Shown one piece after another: positions 1 to 9,675 of a DNA stretch of 64,000 nucleotides. This DNA is from an uncultured Odoribacter sp. Lineage in GTDB: Bacteria > Bacteroidota > Bacteroidia > Bacteroidales > Marinifilaceae. The stretch's first letter is position 1; every line of letters starts with the position of its first letter. Below the pieces are notes generated by a model, which did not search any database, was not told the origin of the DNA, and saw only the letters and a list, made by a program, of their open reading frames with translations. The stretch is from contig CAJTPD010000001.1 in NCBI GenBank assembly GCA_910578105.1, forward strand, positions 434,001 through 498,000, written 5' to 3'. A program made the position numbers and the translations under genes.

Positions 1-505
1 TTTCAATACGCACAGTGTTCAAAAAACCACGAATAGCAAACTTACTGGCAGCATAACCCGTGCGTCCGGGTAAGCCAATAAAACCGGCTATGGATATAAT
101 TCCGACCAGACTACCTTTGGATTGTATCAAATAGGGAAGAGCATATTTCGTACAATACACCGTTCCCCAAAAGTTAACGTCCATTACTTTATGAAGTACT
201 CCGATGTCCAAGTCCTCCAAAAGAGCACGCATTGAAATGCCGGCATTGTTGATTAAAACATCAATACGCCCGAAATGCCCAACAGTTTGTTCTATCAGTT
301 CTTTACAAGCCAATTCTTTAGTTACATCCGTGCGTACAGGCAATATATCTGTTCCGTTTTTCTTTAAATCCTGTTCAATGTTCAACAATTCCTCAATATT
401 CCTGGAAGCTATTGCTATTTTGGCACCTCGACGTGCCAATTCATAAACTAAAGCTTTGCCAATCCCCGAAGATGCACCAGTAACAATAACAACTTTATCC
501 CGCAT
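1..505 (-). CDS. Short-chain dehydrogenase/reductase, C-terminus beyond the window
   Basis: Reading leftward from an ATG at 505, the frame stays open to base 1, so only about the first 168 residues are visible. The start gives MRDKVVIVTGASSGIG, the classical SDR Rossmann cofactor motif TGxxxGIG. NNAG follows near residue 87, and ISIAG with YAASK contains the catalytic Ser and Tyr-x3-Lys. This is an NAD(P)-dependent oxidoreductase of the classical SDR type; the substrate cannot be read from the sequence. A -7 promoter element lies 31 bases upstream (536-543), so the gene has its own promoter. It is separated from the upstream TPR gene by a hairpin. Family assignment is firm; biological role unknown. 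Confidence 0.9.
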   Translation of the reverse strand, partial: MRDKVVIVTGASSGIGKALVYELARRGAKIAIASRNIEELLNIEQDLKKNGTDILPVRTDVTKELACKELIEQTVGHFGRIDVLINNAGISMRALLEDLDIGVLHKVMDVNFWGTVYCTKYALPYLIQSKGSLVGIISIAGFIGLPGRTGYAASKFAIRGFLNTVRIE

Positions 506-535
506 AATAAATTCTGTTAGAAAAATTATTTTTGA

Positions 536-543
536 CAAAGATA
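536..543 (-). promoter_or_regulatory. -7 promoter element of the SDR gene
   Basis: The minus strand reads TATCTTTG, an exact match to the Bacteroidetes -7 consensus TAnnTTTG, 31 bases before the ATG of the SDR gene. No clear -33 element was assigned. Confidence 0.55.
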
Positions 544-653
544 ATAATTTTAATGTGCAAATATATCAATTACCAATTTGTAGCTTATTTTTGTACATTA
601 TTCTATATCGGACATAATGTCCTATAATTTATATTATGATAAATAAGATATTT

Positions 654-689
654 TTAAAAAAAGGGAGAGTGGCACATCTCCCTTTTTAA
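654..689 (-). terminator. Hairpin terminator after the TPR gene
   Basis: AAAAAGGGAGA (about 658-668) and TCTCCCTTTTT (677-687) form a perfect stem around an 8-base loop, with an A/T-rich tract on both sides. It lies directly after the stop of the TPR protein gene, in the position of a rho-independent terminator for the gyrA-TPR unit. Confidence 0.7.
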
Positions 690-691
690 AC

Positions 692-1867
692 TCATTTCAT
701 TTCGGTGAGTTTTGCCTGCATCTCTTCATATTTTTTCAAATATTGAGAATCCCTGTTTCTTAATTTATAATACAATGCTTTCAAAACTTGCATCGCATTT
801 ATATCACCAGGTTTTAAGTCCAGACATTTTTCAAAATCCGGAATAAGCAATTCATAACTCTTGTAAACGTTTTCTATCTCTTTGTTATATTCATTGACAT
901 CGACGATATTGTTTACTTTTTCAGCATATGCATTCACTTCCTCCAATTTGAAGTTGCTTAGCATAATCTGGGAATAAAAATCTTTGGGATCAAGTTCCAA
1001 TGTTTTTTCGAACATTTCTTTTGCTTTATCCTGTTGTTTCGTTTTTTCGTACAAAGTTCCCTTAGCCCTGTAAAATGAAGCATTGTTCGGATCTTGCTTA
1101 ATCGCCGCATCCAGATAAACCTCTGCTTTTTCGGATTCTCCGCTATTCAGATAATAGTTAATCAATTCTACCAACATATAAGAATTATCCGGAAAAAGCT
1201 CGTAACCTTTGTGCAAATAAGTTATAGCTTCTTCTTCTTTTCCTTGTTCTTTCAAGACATTGGCCAGCATCGCATAAGCTCTTGCCGGTTCATAATTCAA
1301 TTTCAGAGTTTCTTTATAATATTTTTCTGCTTCCGGAAAATCACCTGCTTTCTGAGCTGCAACGGCAGTATTAAAAATAACAGCAGTATCCGTTTTTGCC
1401 GGTTGTTCCAAAGTCATAACCGGAGAATTTTCAATCTCCAATACCCGTTTAAAAGCAATTAAAGCCCCTTTAAAGTCTTCTTTATTGTATCTATCAACAG
1501 CCTGATTGGTATAATCAATAACCAAATTTCTATACTGGGTTTCCAGTTTCTTTCCATATTTCTTTTTAACATCCAGTTCTATTACTTTCTGATAAGCTTC
1601 CCAAGCTTTGTCCAAAGCATTAGGATCTAATTTTTTATAGTCGGCTACCGGACTTTCAAAAATAGCCTGATAAATCTGGCCTTTAACGAAATAAGCTTTA
1701 TCATAATTTACACAAGCTTCGTGAGCAATTGCTTCGTCAACCAACTCTTTGGCCTTGTCTAATTTCCCTGAAGTAAAATAGCTGGTTGCCTGAGTCAATT
1801 TTCCTTTCTGTGCAAACGCAACAGTTGCACAAACAAGTAAAATCAGAATAAAGGATAGTTTTTTCAT
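692..1867 (-). CDS. Secreted tetratricopeptide repeat (TPR) protein
   Basis: A 391-residue protein with a typical Sec signal peptide (hydrophobic core about residues 4-18, ending VAFAQ). Helical TPR-like repeats follow over most of its length. The clearest are around residues 165-300, with repeated patterns such as AKTDTAVIFNTAVAAQKAGD and DNSYMLVELINYYLNSGESE. It is probably a periplasmic scaffold that binds other proteins. No catalytic motif is visible. It follows gyrA on the same strand after 60 bases and ends at a hairpin, so it may be co-transcribed with gyrA. The fold is well supported; partners and role are unknown. Confidence 0.85.
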   Translation of the reverse strand: MKKLSFILILLVCATVAFAQKGKLTQATSYFTSGKLDKAKELVDEAIAHEACVNYDKAYFVKGQIYQAIFESPVADYKKLDPNALDKAWEAYQKVIELDVKKKYGKKLETQYRNLVIDYTNQAVDRYNKEDFKGALIAFKRVLEIENSPVMTLEQPAKTDTAVIFNTAVAAQKAGDFPEAEKYYKETLKLNYEPARAYAMLANVLKEQGKEEEAITYLHKGYELFPDNSYMLVELINYYLNSGESEKAEVYLDAAIKQDPNNASFYRAKGTLYEKTKQQDKAKEMFEKTLELDPKDFYSQIMLSNFKLEEVNAYAEKVNNIVDVNEYNKEIENVYKSYELLIPDFEKCLDLKPGDINAMQVLKALYYKLRNRDSQYLKKYEEMQAKLTEMK

Positions 1868-1927
1868 ACGTATAATTATTTAATTATTGTTTTTCCACAT
1901 AAATTAACGTGTCCTGAATTATTTTTG

Positions 1928-4441
1928 TTAGCTTTCACTATTATTTTCTCCAACTTCTTCTTCCCCCTTCTCTCCCGTTTCTCCATTGTTTTCTTCTTCT
2001 TTAGAAGCAGAAACTTTAGCAACTGCTGCAATGGAATCGTCGTTTCTCAGATTAATTAATTTCACTCCCTGAGTATTCCGGCCCATTACCCTCAATTCAG
2101 AAACTTCCAACCGGATAGTCAATCCAGAACGATTGATTATCATAAGATTATCCTCGTCTGTTACATCAATCAACGCAATCAGATTTCCGGTTTTATCTGT
2201 CATATTAATGGTCTTAACGCCTTTACCTCCCCGGTTGGTAATCCGGTAATCCTCAATAGCCGAACGTTTACCAAAACCATTTTCAGAAACCACCAAAATA
2301 TTAGCATTAGCCGGTTCCACACAAACCATACCAATCGCTTCATCCCCTTCTTCCATCCAGATACCACGTACTCCTGATGCAGTACGTCCCATAGGCCGGA
2401 CTTTATTTTCCGGAAAACGAATGGCTTTACCGGACTTCACTGCTATCATTATGTCATTTTCACCATTTGTCAATTTAGCTTCCAGTAATTGGTCACCTTC
2501 CTTGATTGTAATAGCATTCACTCCATTCTGACGAGGACGGGAATAAGCTTCCAATGTAGTCTTTTTGATAATTCCTTTCTTTGTGCACAATACAATATAG
2601 TTGCTATTTATATAATCGTCATCTTTCAAAGAAAGCAAATTAATATAAGCTTTTACTTTATCATCAGGTTCTATATTCAGCAGATTTTGGATTGCACGCC
2701 CCTTGGACTGCTTCGTTCCTTCCGGAATATCATATACTTTCAACCAGAAACATTTTCCTTTTTCCGTAAAGAAAAGCATCGTATTATGCATTGTAGCCAT
2801 AATCATATGTTCCAGGAAATCTTCGTCCCGCGTTGCCGAGCCTTTGGAACCTACCCCGCCTCTATTTTGCACTTTGTATTCTGACAAGGGAGTACGTTTG
2901 ATATAACCCATATGTGAAATAGTAATTACCATTTCCTCGTCTGCATAAAAATCTTCCGGATTAAATTCCTCCGAAGCATATACAATATCTGTTCTGCGTT
3001 CATCTCCGTATTGAGCCTTTACTGCCAGCAGCTCATTTTTTATAATTTCCATCCGTAATTCAACCCGTGCCAATACATCATTCAGATGAGCTATTAATTT
3101 CTCAATCTCTTCATATTCGGCCCTCAGTTTTTCCTGTTCCAATCCTGTTAATTGGCCCAAACGCATCGCAACAATGGCTGCAGCTTGTCTGTCAGTCAGG
3201 CTGAAACGTTCCATTAAGGCACTTTGTGCTTCTACAGGATTTTTAGAAGCACGTATCAACCGGATTACTTCGTCAATATGGTCAGAAGCAATAATCAAGC
3301 CTTCCAGTATATGAGCTCTTTCCTCGGCCTTACGTAATTCAAACTGGGTACGGCGAATCACGACCTCATGCCTGTGCTCCACAAAATAACGGATAATATC
3401 TTTCAGATTCAGTAACTTCGGTCGTCCATGCACCAAAGCCACATTGTTAACTCCGAAAGAAGATTGTAAAGCCGTATGTTTTAATAAGGTATTAAGTACA
3501 ACATTAGAAATGGCGTCTTTCTTCACATCAATAACGATACGCATACCTTCCCGGTCAGACTCGTCATTGATGTTTGAAATTCCCTCAATCTTTTTCTCAT
3601 TAATCAAATCAGCAATCCTGGAAATCAGTTCGGCTTTATTTACCATGTAGGGAATTTCATGCACAATAATTTTCTCACGTCCATTAGGCATTACTTCCAC
3701 CGAAGTCTTGGAACGGATTACGACACGTCCCTTACCAGTCAGGTAAGAATCCCGGACCCCGCTATATCCATAAATTGTCCCTCCTGTCGGAAAATCAGGA
3801 GCTTTGATGATTTTTATTAATTCTTCAATGTCAATGGCATTATTATCAATATATGCACAAATGGCATCTATAGTGTCCCCGATATTATGAGGTGCCATAT
3901 TAGTTGCCATTCCGACTGCAATACCTTGTGCACCATTAACCAATAAATAAGGTATCCGGGTCGGAAGTACACTAGGTTCTTTCAGCGAACCGTCAAAGTT
4001 GTCCACCATATCGACAGTATCCTTGTCGATATCTATCAACATATCTTCAGTAATCTTAGCCATACGGGCTTCTGTATAACGCATAGCAGCCGGACTGTCA
4101 CCGTCAACAGAACCAAAATTACCCTGACCATCAACCAAAGGATAACGCAAAGACCACTCCTGAGCCATACGTACCATAGCCATGTATACAGAACTATCGC
4201 CGTGAGGATGATATTTACCCAATACTTCTCCTACGATTCTGGCTGATTTCTTAAAAGGTTTTCCGGAAGTCAAGCCCAATTCGTCCATACCAAACAACAC
4301 ACGTCTGTGGACCGGTTTCAGACCATCACGCACATCCGGCAAAGCCCGTGAAACAATCACTGACATTGAGTAATCAATGTAGGATGATTTCATCTCCTCC
4401 TCAATATTGATTTTAATAATTTTTTCTCCGCTGTTTTCCAT
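1928..4441 (-). CDS. gyrA: DNA gyrase subunit A
   Basis: An 837-residue GyrA, the breakage-reunion subunit of the type II topoisomerase that introduces negative supercoils. Numbering matches E. coli closely: the catalytic tyrosine is Tyr122 in AAMRYTEARM, and the quinolone region starts at GKYHPHGDSSVY. The C-terminal half carries the beta-pinwheel repeats that wrap DNA, including the GyrA-box-like QNRGGVGSKG near residue 535. The tail is acidic and Glu-rich, as often seen in Bacteroidetes. Ser is present at position 83, but position 87, acidic in E. coli, is Met. The start ATG at 4441 gives the expected N-terminus. A TPR protein gene follows downstream; gyrB lies at 45380-47344. Confidence 0.97.
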   Translation of the reverse strand: MENSGEKIIKINIEEEMKSSYIDYSMSVIVSRALPDVRDGLKPVHRRVLFGMDELGLTSGKPFKKSARIVGEVLGKYHPHGDSSVYMAMVRMAQEWSLRYPLVDGQGNFGSVDGDSPAAMRYTEARMAKITEDMLIDIDKDTVDMVDNFDGSLKEPSVLPTRIPYLLVNGAQGIAVGMATNMAPHNIGDTIDAICAYIDNNAIDIEELIKIIKAPDFPTGGTIYGYSGVRDSYLTGKGRVVIRSKTSVEVMPNGREKIIVHEIPYMVNKAELISRIADLINEKKIEGISNINDESDREGMRIVIDVKKDAISNVVLNTLLKHTALQSSFGVNNVALVHGRPKLLNLKDIIRYFVEHRHEVVIRRTQFELRKAEERAHILEGLIIASDHIDEVIRLIRASKNPVEAQSALMERFSLTDRQAAAIVAMRLGQLTGLEQEKLRAEYEEIEKLIAHLNDVLARVELRMEIIKNELLAVKAQYGDERRTDIVYASEEFNPEDFYADEEMVITISHMGYIKRTPLSEYKVQNRGGVGSKGSATRDEDFLEHMIMATMHNTMLFFTEKGKCFWLKVYDIPEGTKQSKGRAIQNLLNIEPDDKVKAYINLLSLKDDDYINSNYIVLCTKKGIIKKTTLEAYSRPRQNGVNAITIKEGDQLLEAKLTNGENDIMIAVKSGKAIRFPENKVRPMGRTASGVRGIWMEEGDEAIGMVCVEPANANILVVSENGFGKRSAIEDYRITNRGGKGVKTINMTDKTGNLIALIDVTDEDNLMIINRSGLTIRLEVSELRVMGRNTQGVKLINLRNDDSIAAVAKVSASKEEENNGETGEKGEEEVGENNSES

Positions 4442-4516
4442 CTATATTAAAATTACTGTTTACCACTGTAATATCAGAGAGTTATATACATACCCCTCTT
4501 TTTCACAAAAAACACA

Positions 4517-4524
4517 CAAATGTA
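4517..4524 (-). promoter_or_regulatory. -7 promoter element of gyrA
   Basis: The minus strand reads TACATTTG (TAnnTTTG), 75 bases upstream of the gyrA ATG. This leaves a leader of roughly 65 bases. Confidence 0.5.
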
Positions 4525-4563
4525 ATAAATTCAAACGATTTGGAAAGAAATTCTTCTTCTTTT

Positions 4564-5334
4564 TTAACCCTCCGGAATCTCCGTAGTAAAGGTATCGTAT
4601 GCTAATTTTACATTTAGGGGTAATTCTTTCGCTACTTCTGAAGCCAGACCCATTTGATGACCGATATGGGTAAGAAAAGCCTGTTTAGGTCCCAACTGTT
4701 TTATGATAGCAAGTGCTTCTGTCAAATTAAAATGTGAAAGGTGATTTTCTTTGCGAAGAGCATTGATAACCAGATATTCCACTCCCTTCAGTAACTTTAT
4801 GGAAGTTTCAGGAATAGTCTTTGCATCGGTTATATAAGCAAAATTACCAATCCTGAATCCTAATACGGGCATCTTATAATGCATAACCGGGACAGGAGTA
4901 ATTAAAATATCGTCTATATAGAAAGGAGTCCCGTCCAGAACGTGGTAATTGATTTCGGGAACACCAGGATAGCGGAAAGCCGTAAAAGCATACGAAAAAT
5001 CTTTATAAACACCTTCCCGGGTTTCTTCATTTCCATATACATCAACACTTCCTTGTTTCACCCAATTGAATGCCCTGACATCGTCCAGTCCCCCGATGTG
5101 ATCTTTATGGGCATGGGTCAATAAAATAGCACGGATATTTTTAACCTTGCTTCTTAACATCTGATATCTGAAATCAGGCCCTGCATCTATAACCAACACC
5201 TCTCCGCCGATTTCTAACATTGCAGACGCCCTTAACCGTTTGTCATGTGTATCTGTTGACTGACAAACCGGACAATCACAGGCAATCACAGGAATTCCCT
5301 GAGATGTACCGCTTCCCAAAATTGTTAATTTCAT
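4564..5334 (-). CDS. PhnP-like metallo-beta-lactamase-fold hydrolase
   Basis: A 256-residue cytosolic protein. The metal-binding signature HAHKDHIGG lies near residue 75, with further ligands expected in VMHYKM, TDAKT and LTHIGHQ. The N-terminal GSGTSQGIPV and the CDCPVC pair are typical of the PhnP/RNase Z-like branch, in which the Cys residues can hold a structural metal. Family members cleave phosphodiesters such as cyclic nucleotide or cyclic sugar phosphates. No phn genes are nearby, so a phosphonate role is not indicated. The gene is divergent from the RsmI-like methylase, with back-to-back promoters between them. The hydrolase family is firm; the substrate is unknown. Confidence 0.88.
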   Translation of the reverse strand: MKLTILGSGTSQGIPVIACDCPVCQSTDTHDKRLRASAMLEIGGEVLVIDAGPDFRYQMLRSKVKNIRAILLTHAHKDHIGGLDDVRAFNWVKQGSVDVYGNEETREGVYKDFSYAFTAFRYPGVPEINYHVLDGTPFYIDDILITPVPVMHYKMPVLGFRIGNFAYITDAKTIPETSIKLLKGVEYLVINALRKENHLSHFNLTEALAIIKQLGPKQAFLTHIGHQMGLASEVAKELPLNVKLAYDTFTTEIPEG

Positions 5335-5354
5335 ACAAACTCAAATTGTCTTCA

Positions 5355-5362
5355 CAAAGATA
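5355..5362 (-). promoter_or_regulatory. -7 promoter element of the MBL-fold hydrolase
   Basis: The minus strand reads TATCTTTG, 20 bases upstream of the ATG at 5334. It forms a divergent pair with the element at 5385-5392. Confidence 0.6.
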
Positions 5363-5384
5363 GCACATATTGCAAAAATAGATG

Positions 5385-5392
5385 TACCTTTG
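5385..5392 (+). promoter_or_regulatory. -7 promoter element of the RsmI-like gene
   Basis: TACCTTTG matches TAnnTTTG and ends 27 bases before the ATG at 5420. Confidence 0.6.
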
Positions 5393-5419
5393 GATGGAAA
5401 ATAAAAGTTATTATAATTC

Positions 5420-6121
5420 ATGGGAAAGTTATTTTTATTACCTAATACCCTGGGAGAAACCCAGATTAATGAAGTAATTCCTTCCGAAGTAATATCACGT
5501 ATCCGGTTGTTGAAAGTATTTGCCTGTGAAAACTCCAAAAATACCCGCCGCTATTTAAAAAAAATAGATAAGAACAGAGCATTGGATGAGCTCACTTTTT
5601 TAGAATTGAATGAACATTCTGAGCGTAAAGATATCGAATTATGCCTTACTTACCTGGAAAAGGAGGATGTTGGTATTATTTCCGAAGCCGGGTGTCCCGG
5701 GATTGCCGATCCCGGTGCTGAATTGGTTGCGTTGGCACACCAACACCAATATCCGGTTGTTCCTCTGGTAGGTCCGTCCTCCATTTTACTGGCACTCATT
5801 TCCTCCGGATTTAACGGACAAAATTTCTCTTTTAACGGTTATCTGCCAGTTAAAAACAATGAACGTAGCCGCGCACTGAAAAATTACGAACGACAATCTG
5901 TGACTGAAAACCGTACTCAAATATTTATAGAAACCCCCTACCGGAACCAGAAACTATTTGAAGAAATGCTTCAGATTCTAAACCCTAAAACTTATCTTGC
6001 AATAGCTTGTGATATTACTACAGAAAATGAGTACATTAAAACAATGAGTATTCAGGAATGGAAAAAACAAAAACCGGAAATACACAAGCGACCGGCTATT
6101 TTTCTGCTCTATGCCAAATAA
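5420..6121 (+). CDS. RsmI-like SAM-dependent methyltransferase (tetrapyrrole methylase fold)
   Basis: A 233-residue protein starting MGKLFLLPNTLGE. It has the tetrapyrrole-methylase features of RsmI/YraL: VFACENSKNTRRYLKK near residue 33, ISEAGCPGIADPGAELV near residue 90, and LVGPSSILLAL near residue 118. RsmI methylates the 2'-O of C1402 in 16S rRNA. This copy is shorter than E. coli RsmI (286 residues) and its N-terminus differs (LPNTLGE rather than the usual glycine-rich TPIGNL). It may therefore be the second RsmI-like paralogue found in Bacteroidetes rather than RsmI itself. It has its own promoter. Methyltransferase family is firm; exact target uncertain. Confidence 0.82.
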   Translation: MGKLFLLPNTLGETQINEVIPSEVISRIRLLKVFACENSKNTRRYLKKIDKNRALDELTFLELNEHSERKDIELCLTYLEKEDVGIISEAGCPGIADPGAELVALAHQHQYPVVPLVGPSSILLALISSGFNGQNFSFNGYLPVKNNERSRALKNYERQSVTENRTQIFIETPYRNQKLFEEMLQILNPKTYLAIACDITTENEYIKTMSIQEWKKQKPEIHKRPAIFLLYAK

Positions 6122-6129
6122 AATAGCCG
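6093..6129 (+). terminator. Inverted repeat at the end of the RsmI-like gene
   Basis: CGGCTATTTT (6093-6102) and AAAATAGCCG (6120-6129) pair perfectly over 10 bp around a 17-base loop and span the stop codon. The following T tract is weak, so termination is possible rather than certain. Confidence 0.4.
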
Positions 6130-6228
6130 TCTTGCTTATGTGTTCAAGGGTTATGTATAAAAAAATAAACACTATACGGTGATTGAAATCACTGATTATT
6201 GGATAATAAAATACTTGAGGATTATTAT

Positions 6229-8892
6229 ATGGAGACCAAACATTATTCGGGATTAACTGAAATACAAGTAGAAGAAAGCCGCCAAAAATATGGAGAAAAT
6301 ATTTTAACTCCTCCTCCCCAGCCCCCCCTCTGGAAACTTTTTCTGGAAAAATTCAAAGACCCTATCATCCGGATTCTATTGGTTGCAGCTACATTATCCC
6401 TGATTATATCTGTTATACACCATGAATATGCAGAAACTATCGGCATATTTGCAGCCATTCTTTTAGCCACAGGAGTAGGCTTTTGGTTTGAGATGGATGC
6501 CAACAAAAAGTTTGAATTATTGAATCAGGTGAATAATGATGTACGCATAAAAACTCTTCGTAATGGCAATATTCATGAAATTGCAAAAAAAGAAGTTGTT
6601 GTCGGAGACATCATTGTTCTGGAAATCGGAGAAGAAGTGCCTGCTGACGGGGAATTACTGGAAGCAATCTCTTTGCAGGTAAATGAATCTACCTTAACCG
6701 GAGAACCGGTAATGGACAAAACCACCAATCCGGTTGAGTTTGACAGGGATGCGACTTATCCTTCCAATAAAATCATGCGTGGCACCACTATTGTAAATGG
6801 CCACTGTATTTATAAAGTAGAAAAAGTTGGTGATGCCACTGAATTTGGTAAAGTAGCACGGAAATCCACAGAAATCAATAACGATAAAACTCCTTTGAGC
6901 AAACAATTGGAACGTCTGGCTCATTTTATCAGTATTATTGGATTCATTGCCGCTGGCATCACTTTTATAAGTTTACTTCTGAAGGACATCATTTCCGGAA
7001 CCTTAACCTGGAATAATTTGCTCACTCTTGAAACGGCCAGCCATATTTTGCAGTATTTTATGCTGGCAGTCACCTTAATTGTGGTGGCAGTCCCCGAAGG
7101 TTTACCGATGAGTGTTACATTAAGCCTTGCATTAAGCATGCGCAAGATGCTGAAAACAAATAACCTGGTCCGCAAAATGCATGCTTGCGAAACAATGGGA
7201 GCAACCACAGTGATTTGTACTGATAAAACAGGCACTCTGACTCAGAATCAAATGCAAGTTTATCAGACTAATTTCTATAGTCTGCCGAATCAGATACTTG
7301 CCGGTAACAAATCCGGAGCCTTAATCTACGAAGGAATCTCCGTCAATTCTACAGCTTATCTGGATTACGGAGAAAATGGGAAAATAAAAACATTAGGCAA
7401 CCCCACCGAAGCTGCTTTATTACTTTGGCTTCACAAACAGGGATTTAACTATATGGATGCCCGGAAAAATACAGAAATTCTTGAACAACTTACTTTTTCC
7501 ACTGAACGGAAGTTCATGGCTACTCTTGTGCGTTCGTCATTAAATAATCAGATTATCCTGTACGTGAAAGGAGCACCGGAGATTGTACTTTCCAAATGCA
7601 AACAAGTACTTACTTCACAAGGAATTGTTTCCGGAACAGCTTTCCGGCCTGATATTGAAAAACAGTTATTGGATTACCAAAATCAGGCCATGCGTACCCT
7701 TGGTTTTGCTTATAAAATTCTGGAAAATAATCAATATGACCAGATAGAAACATTATTGGCCGGAGATTTAACGTTCGTGGGCATTGCAGCTATATCCGAC
7801 CCGGTACGTCCCGATGTACCGGCGGCTGTCAAAAAGTGCCTGAAAGCAGGGATTGACGTAAAAATCGTTACAGGCGACACTCCGGCTACTGCTCGTGAAA
7901 TCGGACGTCAAATCGGTATATGGAATGCCTCGGATTCAAATGAACAAATCATTACCGGTACAGAGTTTGAACATCTAACCGACATTGAAGCCATTCAGCG
8001 GGTACAAAAACTGAAAATCATGTGCCGCGCCCGTCCCACGGATAAGCAGCGTTTAGTACAACTTCTGAAACAATCCGGAGCTGTAGTAGCAGTCACCGGA
8101 GATGGAACAAACGACGCCCCCGCATTAAATTATGCAGATGTAGGGCTTTCTATGGGCTCCGGAACTTCTGTTGCCAAAGAAGCCAGTGATATCACCTTGC
8201 TCGACGATTCTTTTAACAGCATTGCTACCGCTGTAATGTGGGGACGTTCACTTTACCATAATATACAACGATTTATCCTATTTCAACTCACCATTAACCT
8301 TTCCGCTCTATTGATTGTATTGTTAGGTCCCATACTAGGACATGAACTTCCTTTAACAGTCACTCAAATGCTCTGGGTAAACATGATTATTGACACCTTT
8401 GCAGCAGCAGCATTAGCCTCTCTTCCTCCCAATCCTGGTGTTATGGACGAAAAACCCCGGAAAACTTCTGATTTTATCATCACTCCCAAAATGAAAAACT
8501 ACATTTTAGGGATAGGAATCGCCTTTGCAGGATTCCTTTTGGGGATTATGTATTGGTATACCCGCACTGAGGGGAGTATTTCCCGTTACGAATTGTCTGT
8601 TTTTTTTACAACTTTTGTTATGTTGCAATTTTGGAATATGTTTAATGCCAAAGCTTTTTTATCTCATGGTTCAGCATTTAAAAATCTGAGGGAAAGTACA
8701 GGTTTTCTGGTAGTCATGTCCATTATTCCCCTCGGTCAGTACCTGATTGTCCAGTTCGGCGGAAATGTTTTCCGGACAGTACCTCTTGACTGGAAAGATT
8801 GGGGTATTATCATTACAGGAACTTCTATAGTCCTGTGGAGTGGAGAAATATTGAGACTTTTGAAATCCAGAAAAAAAACATCATCCCGATAG
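6229..8892 (+). CDS. Ca2+-transporting P-type ATPase (type II)
   Basis: An 887-residue cation pump if started at the ATG at 6229. The frame also reaches a TTG at 6199, which would add ten residues before the family's usual N-terminus; ATG is preferred. It has the actuator motif TGEP (about 157-160), the ion-site helix VAVPEGLP (about 286-293), phosphorylation site DKTGTLT with Asp332, and hinge motif GDGTNDAPA. About ten membrane helices are arranged as in SERCA/PMCA-type pumps. The PEGLP helix and cation-ATPase N- and C-terminal domains fit calcium efflux, though related pumps move Mn2+ or Na+. The stop lies 3 bases from the convergent bioC stop. Confidence 0.92.
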   Translation: METKHYSGLTEIQVEESRQKYGENILTPPPQPPLWKLFLEKFKDPIIRILLVAATLSLIISVIHHEYAETIGIFAAILLATGVGFWFEMDANKKFELLNQVNNDVRIKTLRNGNIHEIAKKEVVVGDIIVLEIGEEVPADGELLEAISLQVNESTLTGEPVMDKTTNPVEFDRDATYPSNKIMRGTTIVNGHCIYKVEKVGDATEFGKVARKSTEINNDKTPLSKQLERLAHFISIIGFIAAGITFISLLLKDIISGTLTWNNLLTLETASHILQYFMLAVTLIVVAVPEGLPMSVTLSLALSMRKMLKTNNLVRKMHACETMGATTVICTDKTGTLTQNQMQVYQTNFYSLPNQILAGNKSGALIYEGISVNSTAYLDYGENGKIKTLGNPTEAALLLWLHKQGFNYMDARKNTEILEQLTFSTERKFMATLVRSSLNNQIILYVKGAPEIVLSKCKQVLTSQGIVSGTAFRPDIEKQLLDYQNQAMRTLGFAYKILENNQYDQIETLLAGDLTFVGIAAISDPVRPDVPAAVKKCLKAGIDVKIVTGDTPATAREIGRQIGIWNASDSNEQIITGTEFEHLTDIEAIQRVQKLKIMCRARPTDKQRLVQLLKQSGAVVAVTGDGTNDAPALNYADVGLSMGSGTSVAKEASDITLLDDSFNSIATAVMWGRSLYHNIQRFILFQLTINLSALLIVLLGPILGHELPLTVTQMLWVNMIIDTFAAAALASLPPNPGVMDEKPRKTSDFIITPKMKNYILGIGIAFAGFLLGIMYWYTRTEGSISRYELSVFFTTFVMLQFWNMFNAKAFLSHGSAFKNLRESTGFLVVMSIIPLGQYLIVQFGGNVFRTVPLDWKDWGIIITGTSIVLWSGEILRLLKSRKKTSSR

Positions 8893-8895
8893 GAA

Positions 8896-9660
8896 TCACA
8901 ATATTTTCTTTTTGCAAATGAAATACTGAGGATGATAAGTCAACGGACAATGCCCTTTCACCTGAAAGCGTTTGGCATACTCATACACAAAACTTTCCAA
9001 TTTCCCACGGGTCCAGTTTTGTTGAATATTCACAGCATTTACTCCCGTTTTCTTTACGTGTTTCAAAACTTCCAACGGATTGTCAAATTCCAGTACACAG
9101 TGATTTTCTTCGGCATGTATTATTTCAAAACACGGGGAAAGCAAGTCTTTCATTTCTTCGATAGAATGGTATACCAATCCATTTCCTGTAAGTATTTTTA
9201 ATTCTTTATAATTATCTTTCCCAAATGTACTGAATACCAACTGTCCTCCCTGATACAGATAACCAGCCAAACGGGCAAACGTCTGTGCAGGATGCACCAA
9301 CCATTGGAAAGTAGAAGCTGAAACAATCAATTCAAAACGTCTTTCAAAAGTAACCTGTTCAATGTCTCCGACCACACTATGCTTCGGAGACAACTGACAA
9401 CGATCGGCGGTCTTACTACACATAGCATCCACCAAATCATTCACCCAAAGCTCACACCCTGTATATTTTTCCTTTAACTGCTTGGTTAAAAGTCCAGTTC
9501 CGCATCCGACTTCCAGAATGCGGTTACATACCAATGGTGAATAAGCATTCAAAAGTTCCATCAAATGCCGGATTATCATTTTCTGAGCATGAGCATTTTC
9601 ATCATAGCTTTCCATACTCTTTTTAAACCGGTATTCAACCTCCGTTTTGTCTATTAACAT
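8896..9660 (-). CDS. bioC: Malonyl-ACP O-methyltransferase
   Basis: A 254-residue class I SAM-dependent methyltransferase with motif I LEVGCGTGLLTKQL near residue 45 and the post-motif segment ASTFQWLVHP typical of BioC. BioC methylates the free carboxyl of malonyl-ACP, so that two rounds of fatty acid synthesis can build a disguised pimeloyl chain. It is the last gene of the biotin operon, 15 bases after bioG, the esterase that later removes the methyl group. This operon position makes the BioC call stronger than sequence alone would. No bioD follows: the next gene is convergent. Confidence 0.93.
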   Translation of the reverse strand: MLIDKTEVEYRFKKSMESYDENAHAQKMIIRHLMELLNAYSPLVCNRILEVGCGTGLLTKQLKEKYTGCELWVNDLVDAMCSKTADRCQLSPKHSVVGDIEQVTFERRFELIVSASTFQWLVHPAQTFARLAGYLYQGGQLVFSTFGKDNYKELKILTGNGLVYHSIEEMKDLLSPCFEIIHAEENHCVLEFDNPLEVLKHVKKTGVNAVNIQQNWTRGKLESFVYEYAKRFQVKGHCPLTYHPQYFICKKKIL

Positions 9661-9675
9661 ATGTTCCGATTTTCA

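Noticed and set aside
6199..6228. TTG start for the P-type ATPase
   Set aside because: Adds ten residues not expected in the family, while the ATG at 6229 gives the usual N-terminus.
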